A stretch of DNA of 64,000 nucleotides from Desulfovibrio mangrovi (lineage in GTDB: Bacteria; Desulfobacterota; Desulfovibrionia; Desulfovibrionales; Desulfovibrionaceae). Within the stretch, counting starts at the first letter, position 1. Each line of letters starts with the position of its first letter. A program made the translations under genes and the position numbers. The DNA lies in NCBI RefSeq assembly GCF_026230175.1, contig NZ_CP104208.1, positions 806,001 through 870,000 on the forward strand, read 5' to 3'. The notes beneath the pieces are model-generated. The model saw only the letters and a program-made list of their open reading frames with translations. It was not told the origin of the DNA and searched no databases. Of the stretch, positions 33,554 to 43,886 are shown one piece after another.

Positions 33554-35506
33554 TTATGATTTGCCGGATGTTTTTGTTCGTCCGTGCCAATGCAGGGCCA
33601 GAAGTGTGATGTCGTCGGACTGAGGACATTCCTGTGCATGAGCATGCAGGGCCACGGAAATGTGTTCAGTAAGAGCCTGAGCGGACATGCCCTTGTATTC
33701 GGACGCTGCCACGCGCAGACGATCCGCCGAGTACAGCTCGCCGTCTGGCGACATGGCCTCCGTCACGCCGTCGGTATAGAGCAGGAGCCTGTCGTCCGGG
33801 GCCAGTGTCATTTGGCGGCACTGGTATGGGGCACCGGACATGGCGCCAAGCACCAGACCGGGCGGCATGTCCAGGGCGGTGACGGGAGCGCCTGCCCGCA
33901 GAAGGAGCGGAGCGTCGTGCCCCGCGTTGGAGTAAGTGAACTCACCTGTTTGCAGGTTCAGCAGGCCGCAGAACAGCGTGACGAACATGCAGTTGTCGTT
34001 GTCTGAGGCCAGTTCCTCGTTGACGCGTTGCAGGATCGCAGCGGGGTCACGCTCGTGTTCCGCAATGCCCTTCATGAGGGTCTTGGTGACGGCCATGAAC
34101 AGGGCGGCAGGTACTCCCTTGTCGGAGACGTCGCCAACGGACACAAACAGGAACCGGTCGTCGAGGAGGAAAAAGTCGTACAGGTCGCCGCCGACCTCGC
34201 GCGCGGGCGTCAGGGTGGCGAAAATGTCAAATTCCTCTCTGTCCGGGAAGGGAGGAAACCGTTTGGGCAGGAAGCTCATCTGGATGTTGCGGGCGATCTT
34301 GAGTTCGCTTTCGATCCGCTCCTTGGCTGCCGTGGTATTGGTGAGGTCGGCTATGTAATCCTTGAGTGCCGTGCGCATTTCGTCGAAGGAGGTCGTGAGT
34401 CTGCCTATTTCATCCATGCGTGCGGCAGGCGGCAGTGCTATGTCCAAATGGCCTTGTGCGATTTCAACAGCGTTGCCGGAAAGTATGCGCAACGGGCGCG
34501 TAGCGTTATGCGCTACTACCCACACCAGAACGGAGATGCCTAAAATGCCTGCAAGCGCCAGAGCGGCAACGGTAACGCTCTGGCTCTGGAGGCTGCTGAA
34601 CAGTTCATCCTGCGGAATGACAAGTCCGAGGCTCCACCCGACAGTTTTGAGCGGGGTATAGATGACCTCAACAGGCTTCTGGAGGTTGGGAACTACGAGG
34701 GGCATGACGCCTGTCTTGCCTTCCGTCATCCTGTATCCCAGCGTGGTGAGCTGAGGGATGTCGGTCTCGACAGCCAGTTCGTAAATGGACTGGTCCGCTT
34801 TCATGATGAGCCGCTTGTCCGGATGGACCACGAAGAAGCCGTTCTGGGTGAGGATGAAGGCGTGCCCGCTTTCATAAATATGAATATCGCTGACGAGCTT
34901 TTGCAGCCAGTCAATGGCGATGTCCGCGGTGATGACGGCATAGAACTCCTTCCTGCCGTTGCGCTCGCGGTAAACGGGGACGGAAAAGGTCGTCATCATG
35001 ACGTTGCCTCCGCCCTCGTCAAAATAGGGCTCGCTCCAGATGGCCTTGCCTGCCTGACGTGGGAGCCTGAACCAATCCTGATACCAGTACTGGTAGTTGT
35101 CGTTGGCGAGTTGCACCATGCGGAGTCCGTCTGTGCTACGGTAGCAGTATGGAGCATAGTACTTGCCTGCAGCCGGTACGGCATTCGGGGCGAAGGCTAT
35201 TGTCGAACCATAGATGTCGGGGGTTGAGGCGACAAACTCCCTGAGTAAGGTTTCGACCTCTTCCGAAGTCATGTCCTGATCAACCAGCCTGACGGCAAGA
35301 AAGCGCGGAACCTGTTCGACCCGCTGCAGCACGCGTTCGATTCTGCCTACGGTGCCGGTGGCGAGGTTGAAAGCATTCTCCCGGGTGAGCTCAAGAATGG
35401 AGCGCTCTGTGCGGATGTAATTGTAGCCGAACGTACATAGAAAAACCGTCCCCGTTGTAATGAGGATGTATAGCGTCAGGCGCGCTGTGAAGCTCATGCG
35501 GGACAC
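33554..35506 (-). CDS. Membrane sensor PP2C/SpoIIE-type phosphatase
   Basis: About 650 residues. Order: helix (about 8-30), periplasmic Cache-type sensor (YYAPYCYRS, YQDWFRLPR, GNVMMTTFSVPVY), second helix near 300-320, HAMP linker, then a SpoIIE/RsbU phosphatase domain (GGDLYDFF, GDVSDKGVPAALFM, YTDGVTEA and SDDITLLAL contain the metal-binding Asp residues). It should dephosphorylate the STAS protein on an external signal. The GTG at 35506 has AAGGAG five bases upstream; ATG 35497 is possible. It heads the operon and is divergent from the seven-gene cluster. Confidence 0.88.
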   Translation of the reverse strand: MSRMSFTARLTLYILITTGTVFLCTFGYNYIRTERSILELTRENAFNLATGTVGRIERVLQRVEQVPRFLAVRLVDQDMTSEEVETLLREFVASTPDIYGSTIAFAPNAVPAAGKYYAPYCYRSTDGLRMVQLANDNYQYWYQDWFRLPRQAGKAIWSEPYFDEGGGNVMMTTFSVPVYRERNGRKEFYAVITADIAIDWLQKLVSDIHIYESGHAFILTQNGFFVVHPDKRLIMKADQSIYELAVETDIPQLTTLGYRMTEGKTGVMPLVVPNLQKPVEVIYTPLKTVGWSLGLVIPQDELFSSLQSQSVTVAALALAGILGISVLVWVVAHNATRPLRILSGNAVEIAQGHLDIALPPAARMDEIGRLTTSFDEMRTALKDYIADLTNTTAAKERIESELKIARNIQMSFLPKRFPPFPDREEFDIFATLTPAREVGGDLYDFFLLDDRFLFVSVGDVSDKGVPAALFMAVTKTLMKGIAEHERDPAAILQRVNEELASDNDNCMFVTLFCGLLNLQTGEFTYSNAGHDAPLLLRAGAPVTALDMPPGLVLGAMSGAPYQCRQMTLAPDDRLLLYTDGVTEAMSPDGELYSADRLRVAASEYKGMSAQALTEHISVALHAHAQECPQSDDITLLALHWHGRTKTSGKS

Positions 35507-35760
35507 GGCTGCTCCTTGGTACTTGGGCGGTGTGGAAGCCGAAAGTGTTTTCCGGCGACGGGGGGCCTGTAGATATCCATACAATTTTTCAAGCGATCCG
35601 TCGATACGGTACGTTGTTCATGTTATCTATCGCATGAATGCTCTCTTTCTTGTCTTAAACATGCGGGTTGCCGGTGCTGTAATAAGCAGGAGAATTACAA
35701 TCAATTCTTGAGTTGCCGCCCAAGCTCACGTAAGCATTATGGAAAAAAGCAGGTTATGTC

Positions 35761-37062
35761 ATGCATGGACCCGATAGACCCGTTTCGTTGCGGCTGCATG
35801 CCCATGCCGGTCTGATTCCCCTTCTACAGGCTGTCGTCGAACAGGGGGCCGGCGCATTCGGTTTGGAATACGACAAGACTCTCAGGCTGACCATGGCAGC
35901 TGAGGAGTTGTTGTCTCATCTGGTGGAAACGGCTCCCGGAACCGAAATCAACCTTACGTTGGAACCCGGGGGCTGGTGCGTGCGGGCTGACATGGCGTTT
36001 GTGTCGGACCCTTCGGAGCTTTGGGCCATGAATCTGGTTGCCGGAGAAGACGTGGGAGGCGACAGGGATATGGCCCGGCTGGGGCTCCTGCTGGCTTCGC
36101 GTATGGTGGATGATTTTACCGTACGTCTTGAAGGCAGGGTCGTTCATCTGGCGCTGCATCAGAACCGCAATTATCCCGTTATTGAGGCGGGGCAGGGAAG
36201 ACGCGTTCCGGCCAGAGGAACAGTAACCGTGGTGGAAAACCCGGAACCGGCCCTCATAAAGGAGGCCTGTGCTCGGGCCTGCGGTCTGTATCCTTTGCAT
36301 TCGGTGCACCCTGCCTTCTCAACCCCCGGCAAGGTGGTGGACATGGCGGCGCGTGGCGATCTGGTCACGGTAGTGGCTGTGGACGAGACCAGTGCGCCTG
36401 TGGGCTTGCTGTGCCGCCGCAGTCCTTCAGAAAAAAGCGTTGCTTTCTACGGCCCATACTTATTGGCCGAGGGAGGGAGCGTTGCCGAAGTGCTGGAGGA
36501 CCATCTTCTGCATTCCGTGGCTCGCACCGGTGCGGTGGGCCTGTTCAGTGACTTGGCCACGGATGACCTGACAATCCGTAATTATGAGTCGCTGGGGCGG
36601 CTTCACTATCTTGGCCCAGACGGGGAAATGGCGGAGCGCGATGTCTGGTACCGGCATCTTCGTGAAGATATGGGGACGACTGTCTGGGCGCATCCACGCA
36701 TGGTACCTTTCATTGAGGAAGCCTGCGAACGGCTTGTTCTCATGCGCGATGTACGGCAGACCGACGGCGTTGGTGAAACCCTTCCCGCACGGTCCGTGTT
36801 TTCTTCAAGGCTGCGCCCTGATCTGCACGAGGCTACGCTTACCCCCATGGTGACAGGGGCCGACGTTGCGGAAGCCGTGGCCCGGCATGTTGAGGTGTTG
36901 CGGCGTGAGGACTATCGCATCATATCTTTCCGGCTGGATCTGGCTTACGGCCGTGAGGCTGCAGTGGGCGGTGCGCTGATGGACAACGGTTTCGTCCCCA
37001 GACTGTTGCTCCCCTATGCAGGAAAATCAGACGTGGTGGTGTTCCAGCATGTCGCGTCCTGA
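35761..37062 (+). CDS. Degenerate RsbW-like domain fused to a GNAT-like domain
   Basis: A protein of 433 residues. Residues 1-140 can be aligned by eye with the RsbW-like protein encoded at 32793-33200 (TMAAEELLSHL for the N-box, MARLGLLLASRMVDD for the glycine box), but the N-box Asn and the D-x-G of the nucleotide site are missing, so ATP binding is doubtful. The remainder resembles two acetyltransferase-like lobes and ends with a segment shared with the GNAT protein at 41502 (LLLPYAGKSDVVVFQ). First gene of a seven-gene operon; the next gene overlaps it by 14 bases. Function unknown. Confidence 0.65.
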   Translation: MHGPDRPVSLRLHAHAGLIPLLQAVVEQGAGAFGLEYDKTLRLTMAAEELLSHLVETAPGTEINLTLEPGGWCVRADMAFVSDPSELWAMNLVAGEDVGGDRDMARLGLLLASRMVDDFTVRLEGRVVHLALHQNRNYPVIEAGQGRRVPARGTVTVVENPEPALIKEACARACGLYPLHSVHPAFSTPGKVVDMAARGDLVTVVAVDETSAPVGLLCRRSPSEKSVAFYGPYLLAEGGSVAEVLEDHLLHSVARTGAVGLFSDLATDDLTIRNYESLGRLHYLGPDGEMAERDVWYRHLREDMGTTVWAHPRMVPFIEEACERLVLMRDVRQTDGVGETLPARSVFSSRLRPDLHEATLTPMVTGADVAEAVARHVEVLRREDYRIISFRLDLAYGREAAVGGALMDNGFVPRLLLPYAGKSDVVVFQHVAS

Positions 37063-38167
37063 TTTCCGGCAACTTGTCCCGGCATACGTCCAGTCCTTCG
37101 AGGCGTACTACCCGAGCAGGCCTGATCCCGAGCTCATGCGGATGTACGGCGTGGACCACCTGCACAGGCTGAACAACAACGAAAACGCGATGGGGCCACC
37201 GCCGGAAGTGCATGAAATCGTTTCCGGATTTCCGCCGGATAACGTTCCGGTGTATCCCAATGGCGACAGTTTCTACCTGCGGCTCAAGCTTGCCGAGAAG
37301 TTCGGCAAGAGCGATGACCAGTTCCTTGTGGGCAACGGTTCCTGCGAAGTTATAAGCAGCGTCATCAAGGCCTTCTGCGAAGAAGGGGACAACATTGTCA
37401 CGGCGGACAAGACCTTTGCCGTGTATGAGTGGGTGGCGGAATTTTCCGGCATCCGCGCGCAACTCATCCCGTTGAAGGATAACGGGTTCGACCCCGAAGG
37501 CATGCTTGCCGCCATGGATGAACGCACCAAGATTCTGTTCGTCTGCAATCCCAACAATCCCACGGGCACCTACTGGAGCAGGGAAACCATGATCCGTTTT
37601 CTGGACGCGGTGAACGGGCGTGCCGTGGTGGTCATGGACGAAGCCTATTTCGAATACGTGGAGCGGGATGATTATCCCGACGGTATGGAGTTGCTGGAGA
37701 CCTATCCCAACCTCATCGTATTCCGTACCTTCTCCAAGATGTATGCGTTGGCGGCGCTGCGGATCGGCTATTTGTGCGGTTCGCCTGAAATTGTGGACGT
37801 GGTGCGGCGTACTCACGTTGTCTATTCCGTTAACACGCTTGCCCAGAGGGCCGCTGCGGCTGCGCTTTCCAATGACGGTTCATTCATTCAGGCCACGAGG
37901 CAGACAGTGCGCGAGGCGAAGGAATTGCTTTGCCCGATGTTTGACGAGTTGGGGTTGGAATACCTTTGCAATGAGGGCAACTATGCGATGGTCAAGGTGC
38001 CCATGTCGGATACGCTCATGTACCGGAAGCTGATGAAGAAAGGGGTTATGGTGCGGACCATGACCGGTTTCCGCTTCCCGAACTGGATTCGCGTCAGTCT
38101 TGTCGGGCGGCCGGTGATGGAAGATTTCTGCCAGGCTTTCCGTGAAGTGCTGGGCCATGGCCGATGA
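37049..38167 (+). CDS. HisC-like PLP-dependent aminotransferase
   Basis: A protein of 372 residues, fold-type I class I/II aminotransferase. The PLP Lys is in FRTFSKMYALAALRIGY near 232; NPNNPTG near 169 and DEAYFEY near 197 are the usual cofactor and substrate segments. It is closest to histidinol-phosphate aminotransferases, but the context is not histidine synthesis. It may transaminate an aromatic or imidazole amino acid, or a modified one, in the cluster's pathway. Its start lies inside the previous gene. Confidence 0.85.
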   Translation: MSRPDFRQLVPAYVQSFEAYYPSRPDPELMRMYGVDHLHRLNNNENAMGPPPEVHEIVSGFPPDNVPVYPNGDSFYLRLKLAEKFGKSDDQFLVGNGSCEVISSVIKAFCEEGDNIVTADKTFAVYEWVAEFSGIRAQLIPLKDNGFDPEGMLAAMDERTKILFVCNPNNPTGTYWSRETMIRFLDAVNGRAVVVMDEAYFEYVERDDYPDGMELLETYPNLIVFRTFSKMYALAALRIGYLCGSPEIVDVVRRTHVVYSVNTLAQRAAAAALSNDGSFIQATRQTVREAKELLCPMFDELGLEYLCNEGNYAMVKVPMSDTLMYRKLMKKGVMVRTMTGFRFPNWIRVSLVGRPVMEDFCQAFREVLGHGR

Positions 38168-38227
38168 TGCCTTTGGGCGTCGTTGATCCATCGCTCCGGT
38201 CTGTGCCGCTTATCAGGAGAACAAACC

Positions 38228-39025
38228 ATGTTGCATGACTTTCTGCATCGGGCACGGCCCATATTTACCGAAGAAGGGCTTGCGGCTCTCGGGAGAAAAA
38301 CGGTTGCCTTCGCCGGTTTGGGCGGCGTGGGCGGCGGTGCATTTCTGGCCTTGGTCCGTTGTGGCGTTTCGCGTTTCCGGCTTGCTGAAAACGGAATGTT
38401 CGACCCGCCGGATATGAATAGGCAGGCTGCGGCCTTTGGAACCACGATGGGGCGTTCCAAGCTTGATGTCTATGTTGAGTTGGCTAGATCAATAAATCCG
38501 GACATCCGGTTGGAACTGTTTCCCCAAGGGATTGTTCAGGACAATTTAGAAAGTTTTCTTGATGGCGCAGACGCGTACGTGGGCGTCATTGATGTGGAAA
38601 AGGGGGCGGAGGTCAAGGCTGCAACTCCGGCGTTGCTGAAGAAGTTCAACATCCCCATGTTTACCTGCGGGGCGATCGGCTTCGGTGCGTTGCTGGTGGC
38701 GCACGAACCGGAAGGCATGATGCCGGATGAGTTCTGGAAGCTTGTAACGCAAAAATCCGGAGATGGCGGGGTGCTGCCTTCCTACTTGAGCAGCTTCTTC
38801 GATAGTGCGGTCATGGAGCGTATTGGTGAAGGTTTTGCGGCAGGAATTCTTCCGACCACAGCCATCGGCGGTCTGGCGAGCAACACTCTGCTGGCCTGCG
38901 AAGTGCTCGCGTACTTGCTGCAGGACGATGGGCCGGAAGTGCGCAAGCCGGTGTTCGCTCCCCGATTCACGGCGGTGGACTTTCTCGGGCTGCAAATGGT
39001 TGTGGGCGATGTGACGCGGGACTGA
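38228..39025 (+). CDS. E1-like ThiF/HesA/MoeB-family adenylating protein
   Basis: A protein of 265 residues with the E1 core: nucleotide-binding GLGGVGGGAF near 29-38, then FDPPDMNRQ near 59-67 with the catalytic Arg. It lacks the CxxC zinc pairs typical of MoeB/ThiF and an obvious thioester Cys loop, so it may activate a small acid or peptide C-terminus instead of a sulfur carrier. GGAGAA precedes the ATG. No ubiquitin-like partner gene is adjacent. Confidence 0.78.
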   Translation: MLHDFLHRARPIFTEEGLAALGRKTVAFAGLGGVGGGAFLALVRCGVSRFRLAENGMFDPPDMNRQAAAFGTTMGRSKLDVYVELARSINPDIRLELFPQGIVQDNLESFLDGADAYVGVIDVEKGAEVKAATPALLKKFNIPMFTCGAIGFGALLVAHEPEGMMPDEFWKLVTQKSGDGGVLPSYLSSFFDSAVMERIGEGFAAGILPTTAIGGLASNTLLACEVLAYLLQDDGPEVRKPVFAPRFTAVDFLGLQMVVGDVTRD

Positions 39026-39053
39026 GGTTGCACTACAACATGGCGGAAAGCAT

Positions 39054-40421
39054 ATGACCAGAAACGGCGTGGACATGGGAGAGGGCAAAGTGCTCTCTGT
39101 GCTTCTCAGGCTTGGCGGACCGGCCATGGCGTCCATGTTTTTCCAGAATTTGTATGCATTGGTCGACACCGCCTTCGTAGCTCGGTTAGGCACGGTTCCT
39201 CTGGCGGCCATGGCGTTGGCCGTTCCGATACTGTATCTTTCCATTGCGCTCTGCAAGGGGCTTGCCGTGGGAGCTACGGCGCTCATGAGCCATGCCCGTG
39301 GCGCAGGCGATCCATCAAAAGCGGCAGGTGTCGCAACCGCCGCGTTACCCTTGGCGCTGCTTGTGCTGTGTCCCTTCTGTCTGTTGGCCTTTCCTGTTGT
39401 TAATCAGCCGATTTTTGCCCTGTTCGGTGCAGAGGGAGACGTGGTGGCAGAGGCAGACCGCTATGTGTTCTGGGTGGCGTGGACGTTTCCCGTGATGGGG
39501 GCGACCATGCTCTGCGAGGGGATTCTCCTGAGCTGCGGCGATTCCAAAACCCCCATGAAGGCCATGATTGCAGGGAATGTTTTGAATATCATTCTCGACC
39601 CCTTGCTGATTTTTACCTGCGGGTTGGACGTGGCTGGCGCATCTCTGGCTTCACTCATCGGTTGGGCCTTGTCCGGGGGGCTCATGTATGGTGCCCTGCT
39701 GCGACGGGGGGGCGATCTGCCGCATATGTTCTGCAGCAAGGATTCCATGCGGCATTGGGGAGACATTCTGAAGCAGGGGGTGCCGGTGGCCGTGTCCATG
39801 CTGGTTATCCCCGTATCGCTGTCACTGTTCAATTACGTGCTGGCGGGGTTTGGCCCTGCCTATGTTGGAGCATGGGCACTCTCGGCGCGTCTTGAGCAGA
39901 TGTTGTTCCTGCCTCTCTACGGGCTGACCTGTGCACTCATTCCCTTTGCCGGATTCAATATGGGCAGGGGCAATGCAGCGCGCATTCGCGAGGCTACCAG
40001 ATTGTCCGTTGCTGCCTGTTATACGCTTATTCTGCCTGCTGCCGCTGTCCTCTGGATGAATGCGGAGTTCGTGGTGGGTCTTTTCAAACCCGAACCGGCG
40101 GTGTTGCAGGCTGCCGTGTTTGCCCTGCGTACGGCTATTCTCGGGTATTGGTTCGGGCCGTTCGAACTGGTTGCAGTGAGTCTCGCGCAGGGGCTTAAGC
40201 GTTCCGGCTATACGCTGTGCATCAATGCGGGCAGGGTGCTCTTTTTACGCGTACCGCTGGCCTTTTTGTTCGGCGGTTTGTGGGGCGGTACGGGCGTCTA
40301 CGTCAGTCACCCCACAGCCCTGATGGTGACAGGCCTGATAAGTATCTTCCTGCTGCGTCATCTGCTTGAGCTTACAAACAGATCGTGCATGCCGTTGACT
40401 GCTTGCGAGGAAGCGGCCTGA
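39054..40421 (+). CDS. MATE-family efflux transporter
   Basis: A protein of 455 residues with 12 predicted helices in two repeats, the MATE pattern (FFQNLYALVDTAFVARLG, ATALMSHARGAG, PFAGFNMGRGNAARI). It exports organic cations or metabolites using an ion gradient. In this operon it probably exports the pathway product or an intermediate. It lies 28 bases after the E1-like gene and one base before the next. Confidence 0.88.
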   Translation: MTRNGVDMGEGKVLSVLLRLGGPAMASMFFQNLYALVDTAFVARLGTVPLAAMALAVPILYLSIALCKGLAVGATALMSHARGAGDPSKAAGVATAALPLALLVLCPFCLLAFPVVNQPIFALFGAEGDVVAEADRYVFWVAWTFPVMGATMLCEGILLSCGDSKTPMKAMIAGNVLNIILDPLLIFTCGLDVAGASLASLIGWALSGGLMYGALLRRGGDLPHMFCSKDSMRHWGDILKQGVPVAVSMLVIPVSLSLFNYVLAGFGPAYVGAWALSARLEQMLFLPLYGLTCALIPFAGFNMGRGNAARIREATRLSVAACYTLILPAAAVLWMNAEFVVGLFKPEPAVLQAAVFALRTAILGYWFGPFELVAVSLAQGLKRSGYTLCINAGRVLFLRVPLAFLFGGLWGGTGVYVSHPTALMVTGLISIFLLRHLLELTNRSCMPLTACEEAA

Positions 40422-40422
40422 T

Positions 40423-41505
40423 ATGGAGAGTTACATGCCATACCTTCTGTTGGTGGTCTTGATTCTTGTGCTGGTGGAAGTAAAGACGCGGAGGCGTTAT
40501 TGGGAGGAACACGGTGTTCCGTTCCAGATCAAGCGCGTTGGCGAATATCCTTACAATGAGTTTATTCGGGAGTGCGGGCCGCCGCTGCATTGGACGTTGA
40601 AGCCCGATTACGCCAGCAGGCAGGTGCACATAAACACCCTTGGACAGCGAGGGCCTGAACCTGAAACTGGCAGGAGAAAAATCTGGGTTGTCGGTGAATC
40701 CGAGTTGTTTGGCGCCAAGCTTTCGGATGAAAACCGCATCTGGTTCAGAAGACTGCAACGCGCTCTGGATGACGGGGGATACGATTATCAGGTCATGAAC
40801 GCATCCGTCATCGGGTATAATGCATTGCAGACGGCGGAATCTTTCATGTCGCTTCCCTTGGAGCGTGGCGACTTGGTGCTTGTGCGGCCCAACATGAATG
40901 AACTGTCCCTTGCCTATATGCAGGGTGCGGAGTGGCAGGCCGGAACCCCTTGGCCCATCGCCTTTATCCATAAGCTGCAAAGGAGCAGGCCGTGGTACCA
41001 TAAGCTGCTGGATTGCAGTTGCCTTGCAACGCTTGTGCGGCGGCGGATAAGCGCAGATGATGAGAGGGCCAGAGTGTTCACTGCCAAGCCGGGATTTCAG
41101 CGGGACCGGTTGGTCGGATTTGTCATCGAACAGTTGGAGCGGATGGTCGCGTATGCCGAAGGGCGCGGGGCAACTGTGGCCTTGTTCGATGCTATATTCA
41201 GTTACGACCGTGAGGTGCAGGCAGAGGATGAGGCCAAGCTGGCAGCCATTCAGAGCAATTGGCGGCATTTTGTTGAAGGGTGGAGCAGCGAGCAGTATGA
41301 CCTGATGGATCAGGCCGTTGCGCAGGTGGCTGCTCCCAAGGGGTTGCCTGTGTTACGGACCGCTCCGCATGTTTGGAGGCATCCGCTACGATATCGGTTG
41401 TATCTCGATCTTGTGCACTTCAACGCAGAGGGGCATGAGGTGCTTGGCGATGCGTTTTTCAACGAACTGTGTTCTCATGGTTTGCTTCAAAAGGGGGATC
41501 AATGA
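40423..41505 (+). CDS. Membrane-anchored SGNH/GDSL-type hydrolase-like protein
   Basis: A protein of 360 residues. An N-terminal helix (about 5-20) anchors it. SGNH blocks can be picked out: VVGESELFG near 85-93 (Ser), NASVIGYN near 127-134 (Gly), RPNMNE near 154-159 (Asn) and DLVHFNAEGH near 329-338 (Asp and His). All four catalytic positions seem present, so esterase or acyltransferase activity is plausible. The topology (catalytic part inside or outside) is not clear. The next gene overlaps its stop (ATGA). Confidence 0.65.
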   Translation: MESYMPYLLLVVLILVLVEVKTRRRYWEEHGVPFQIKRVGEYPYNEFIRECGPPLHWTLKPDYASRQVHINTLGQRGPEPETGRRKIWVVGESELFGAKLSDENRIWFRRLQRALDDGGYDYQVMNASVIGYNALQTAESFMSLPLERGDLVLVRPNMNELSLAYMQGAEWQAGTPWPIAFIHKLQRSRPWYHKLLDCSCLATLVRRRISADDERARVFTAKPGFQRDRLVGFVIEQLERMVAYAEGRGATVALFDAIFSYDREVQAEDEAKLAAIQSNWRHFVEGWSSEQYDLMDQAVAQVAAPKGLPVLRTAPHVWRHPLRYRLYLDLVHFNAEGHEVLGDAFFNELCSHGLLQKGDQ

Positions 41506-42513
41506 GCCGAGAACGTCTTATCGCCAACCTGCGTGCAGTCCGGTCCGAGATTGAGCCGGGTCAGGAGGTTGAGGTCGGCTTGTTCCGTGAAGAGGATGCG
41601 CAAGGCATTGCGCTCGCATATCTGGAAATTTACGGGGACTCCTTCCCTATTGAACATGTCTACGATCCCGCCGAGATTACTCGCCGAAACGCTTCTGACG
41701 ATCAGTACACCATAGTTGCCCGCACCATGAGTGGAGATGTTGTGGGGTTGGCAGGGTTGTTCCGTCACGCCCCGAATCCGGACGTGTATGAAGCCGGTCA
41801 GCTCATGGTGCTTAAAACGTATCGCAGCAGCCATGTCGCAGCGGAAATTGCCCGGAATACATTAGGCATTCAGGCCCGCAACCTTGGACTTCCGGTCGTT
41901 TTCGGCGAGGCGGTTTGCAATCATCCCGTGTCGCAACGGTTGGCTCATCAGGAAGGGATGCTCGTTACCGGTCTTGAACTGGAGTGCATGCCGGCCGCAG
42001 CCTATGCCAAGGAAGGCGGCGTGTTCCGTAACGTTTCGTTGCTGCTTATGTTCAGCGTCTACAAACGACAGCGCTGTACCGTGTATCTTCCGTCCCAGTA
42101 TGAGGACTTCCTGAAATCGCTGTATACCGGTATGGGGCTGGTAAGGGATCACGCAGGTGCAGAACCCCTTTCTGGCGGAACAGAGAGCAGTGAATTCCTC
42201 TTGCCGGATGCGGGCTTGTTGCGTCTGACCATAAGCCGCGCCGGTGAGGATTTTCAGTCTGTTGTTGCTGATGCAGAGCACAAGGTAGGCGAATGTGGCT
42301 TGGTGCAGTGCTACCTGAACCTTGGAGATCCCGCAGCGCCGGATGCCATAACCATGCTGAGAGAACGGGGGTACTTCTTCGGCGGTTTGTTGCCCCACTG
42401 GTTCGGGCCTGACGGGGTGGTAATGCAGAAACTGCCCGAGCAGCCCGATTGGGATGCCTTGCGTCTTTATGGCAAAGAAGCGAAAGCGATGTGTGATTAC
42501 ATAAGACAGGATT

Positions 42514-42539
<26 letters not shown>
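41502..42539 (+). CDS. GNAT-family N-acetyltransferase-like protein
   Basis: A protein of 345 residues. The first half is GNAT-like (VGLFREEDAQGIALAYLEIY, then YEAGQLMVLKTYRSSHVAAE as the acyl-CoA-binding region). The second half shares a C-terminal pattern (GGLLPHWFGPDGVVMQKL) with the fusion protein encoded first in the operon. It may acylate the cluster's amine or sense an acyl-CoA. The start overlaps the SGNH gene and its own 3' end overlaps the MFS gene by 26 bases. Confidence 0.65.
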
Positions 42540-43818
<1,279 letters not shown>

Positions 43819-43886
43819 CCCTTTGATTCTGGCCCGCGTCGCAGCATTTCGCTACGCTTCAATTGCCTTTCGGCTTACCCTCGCCC

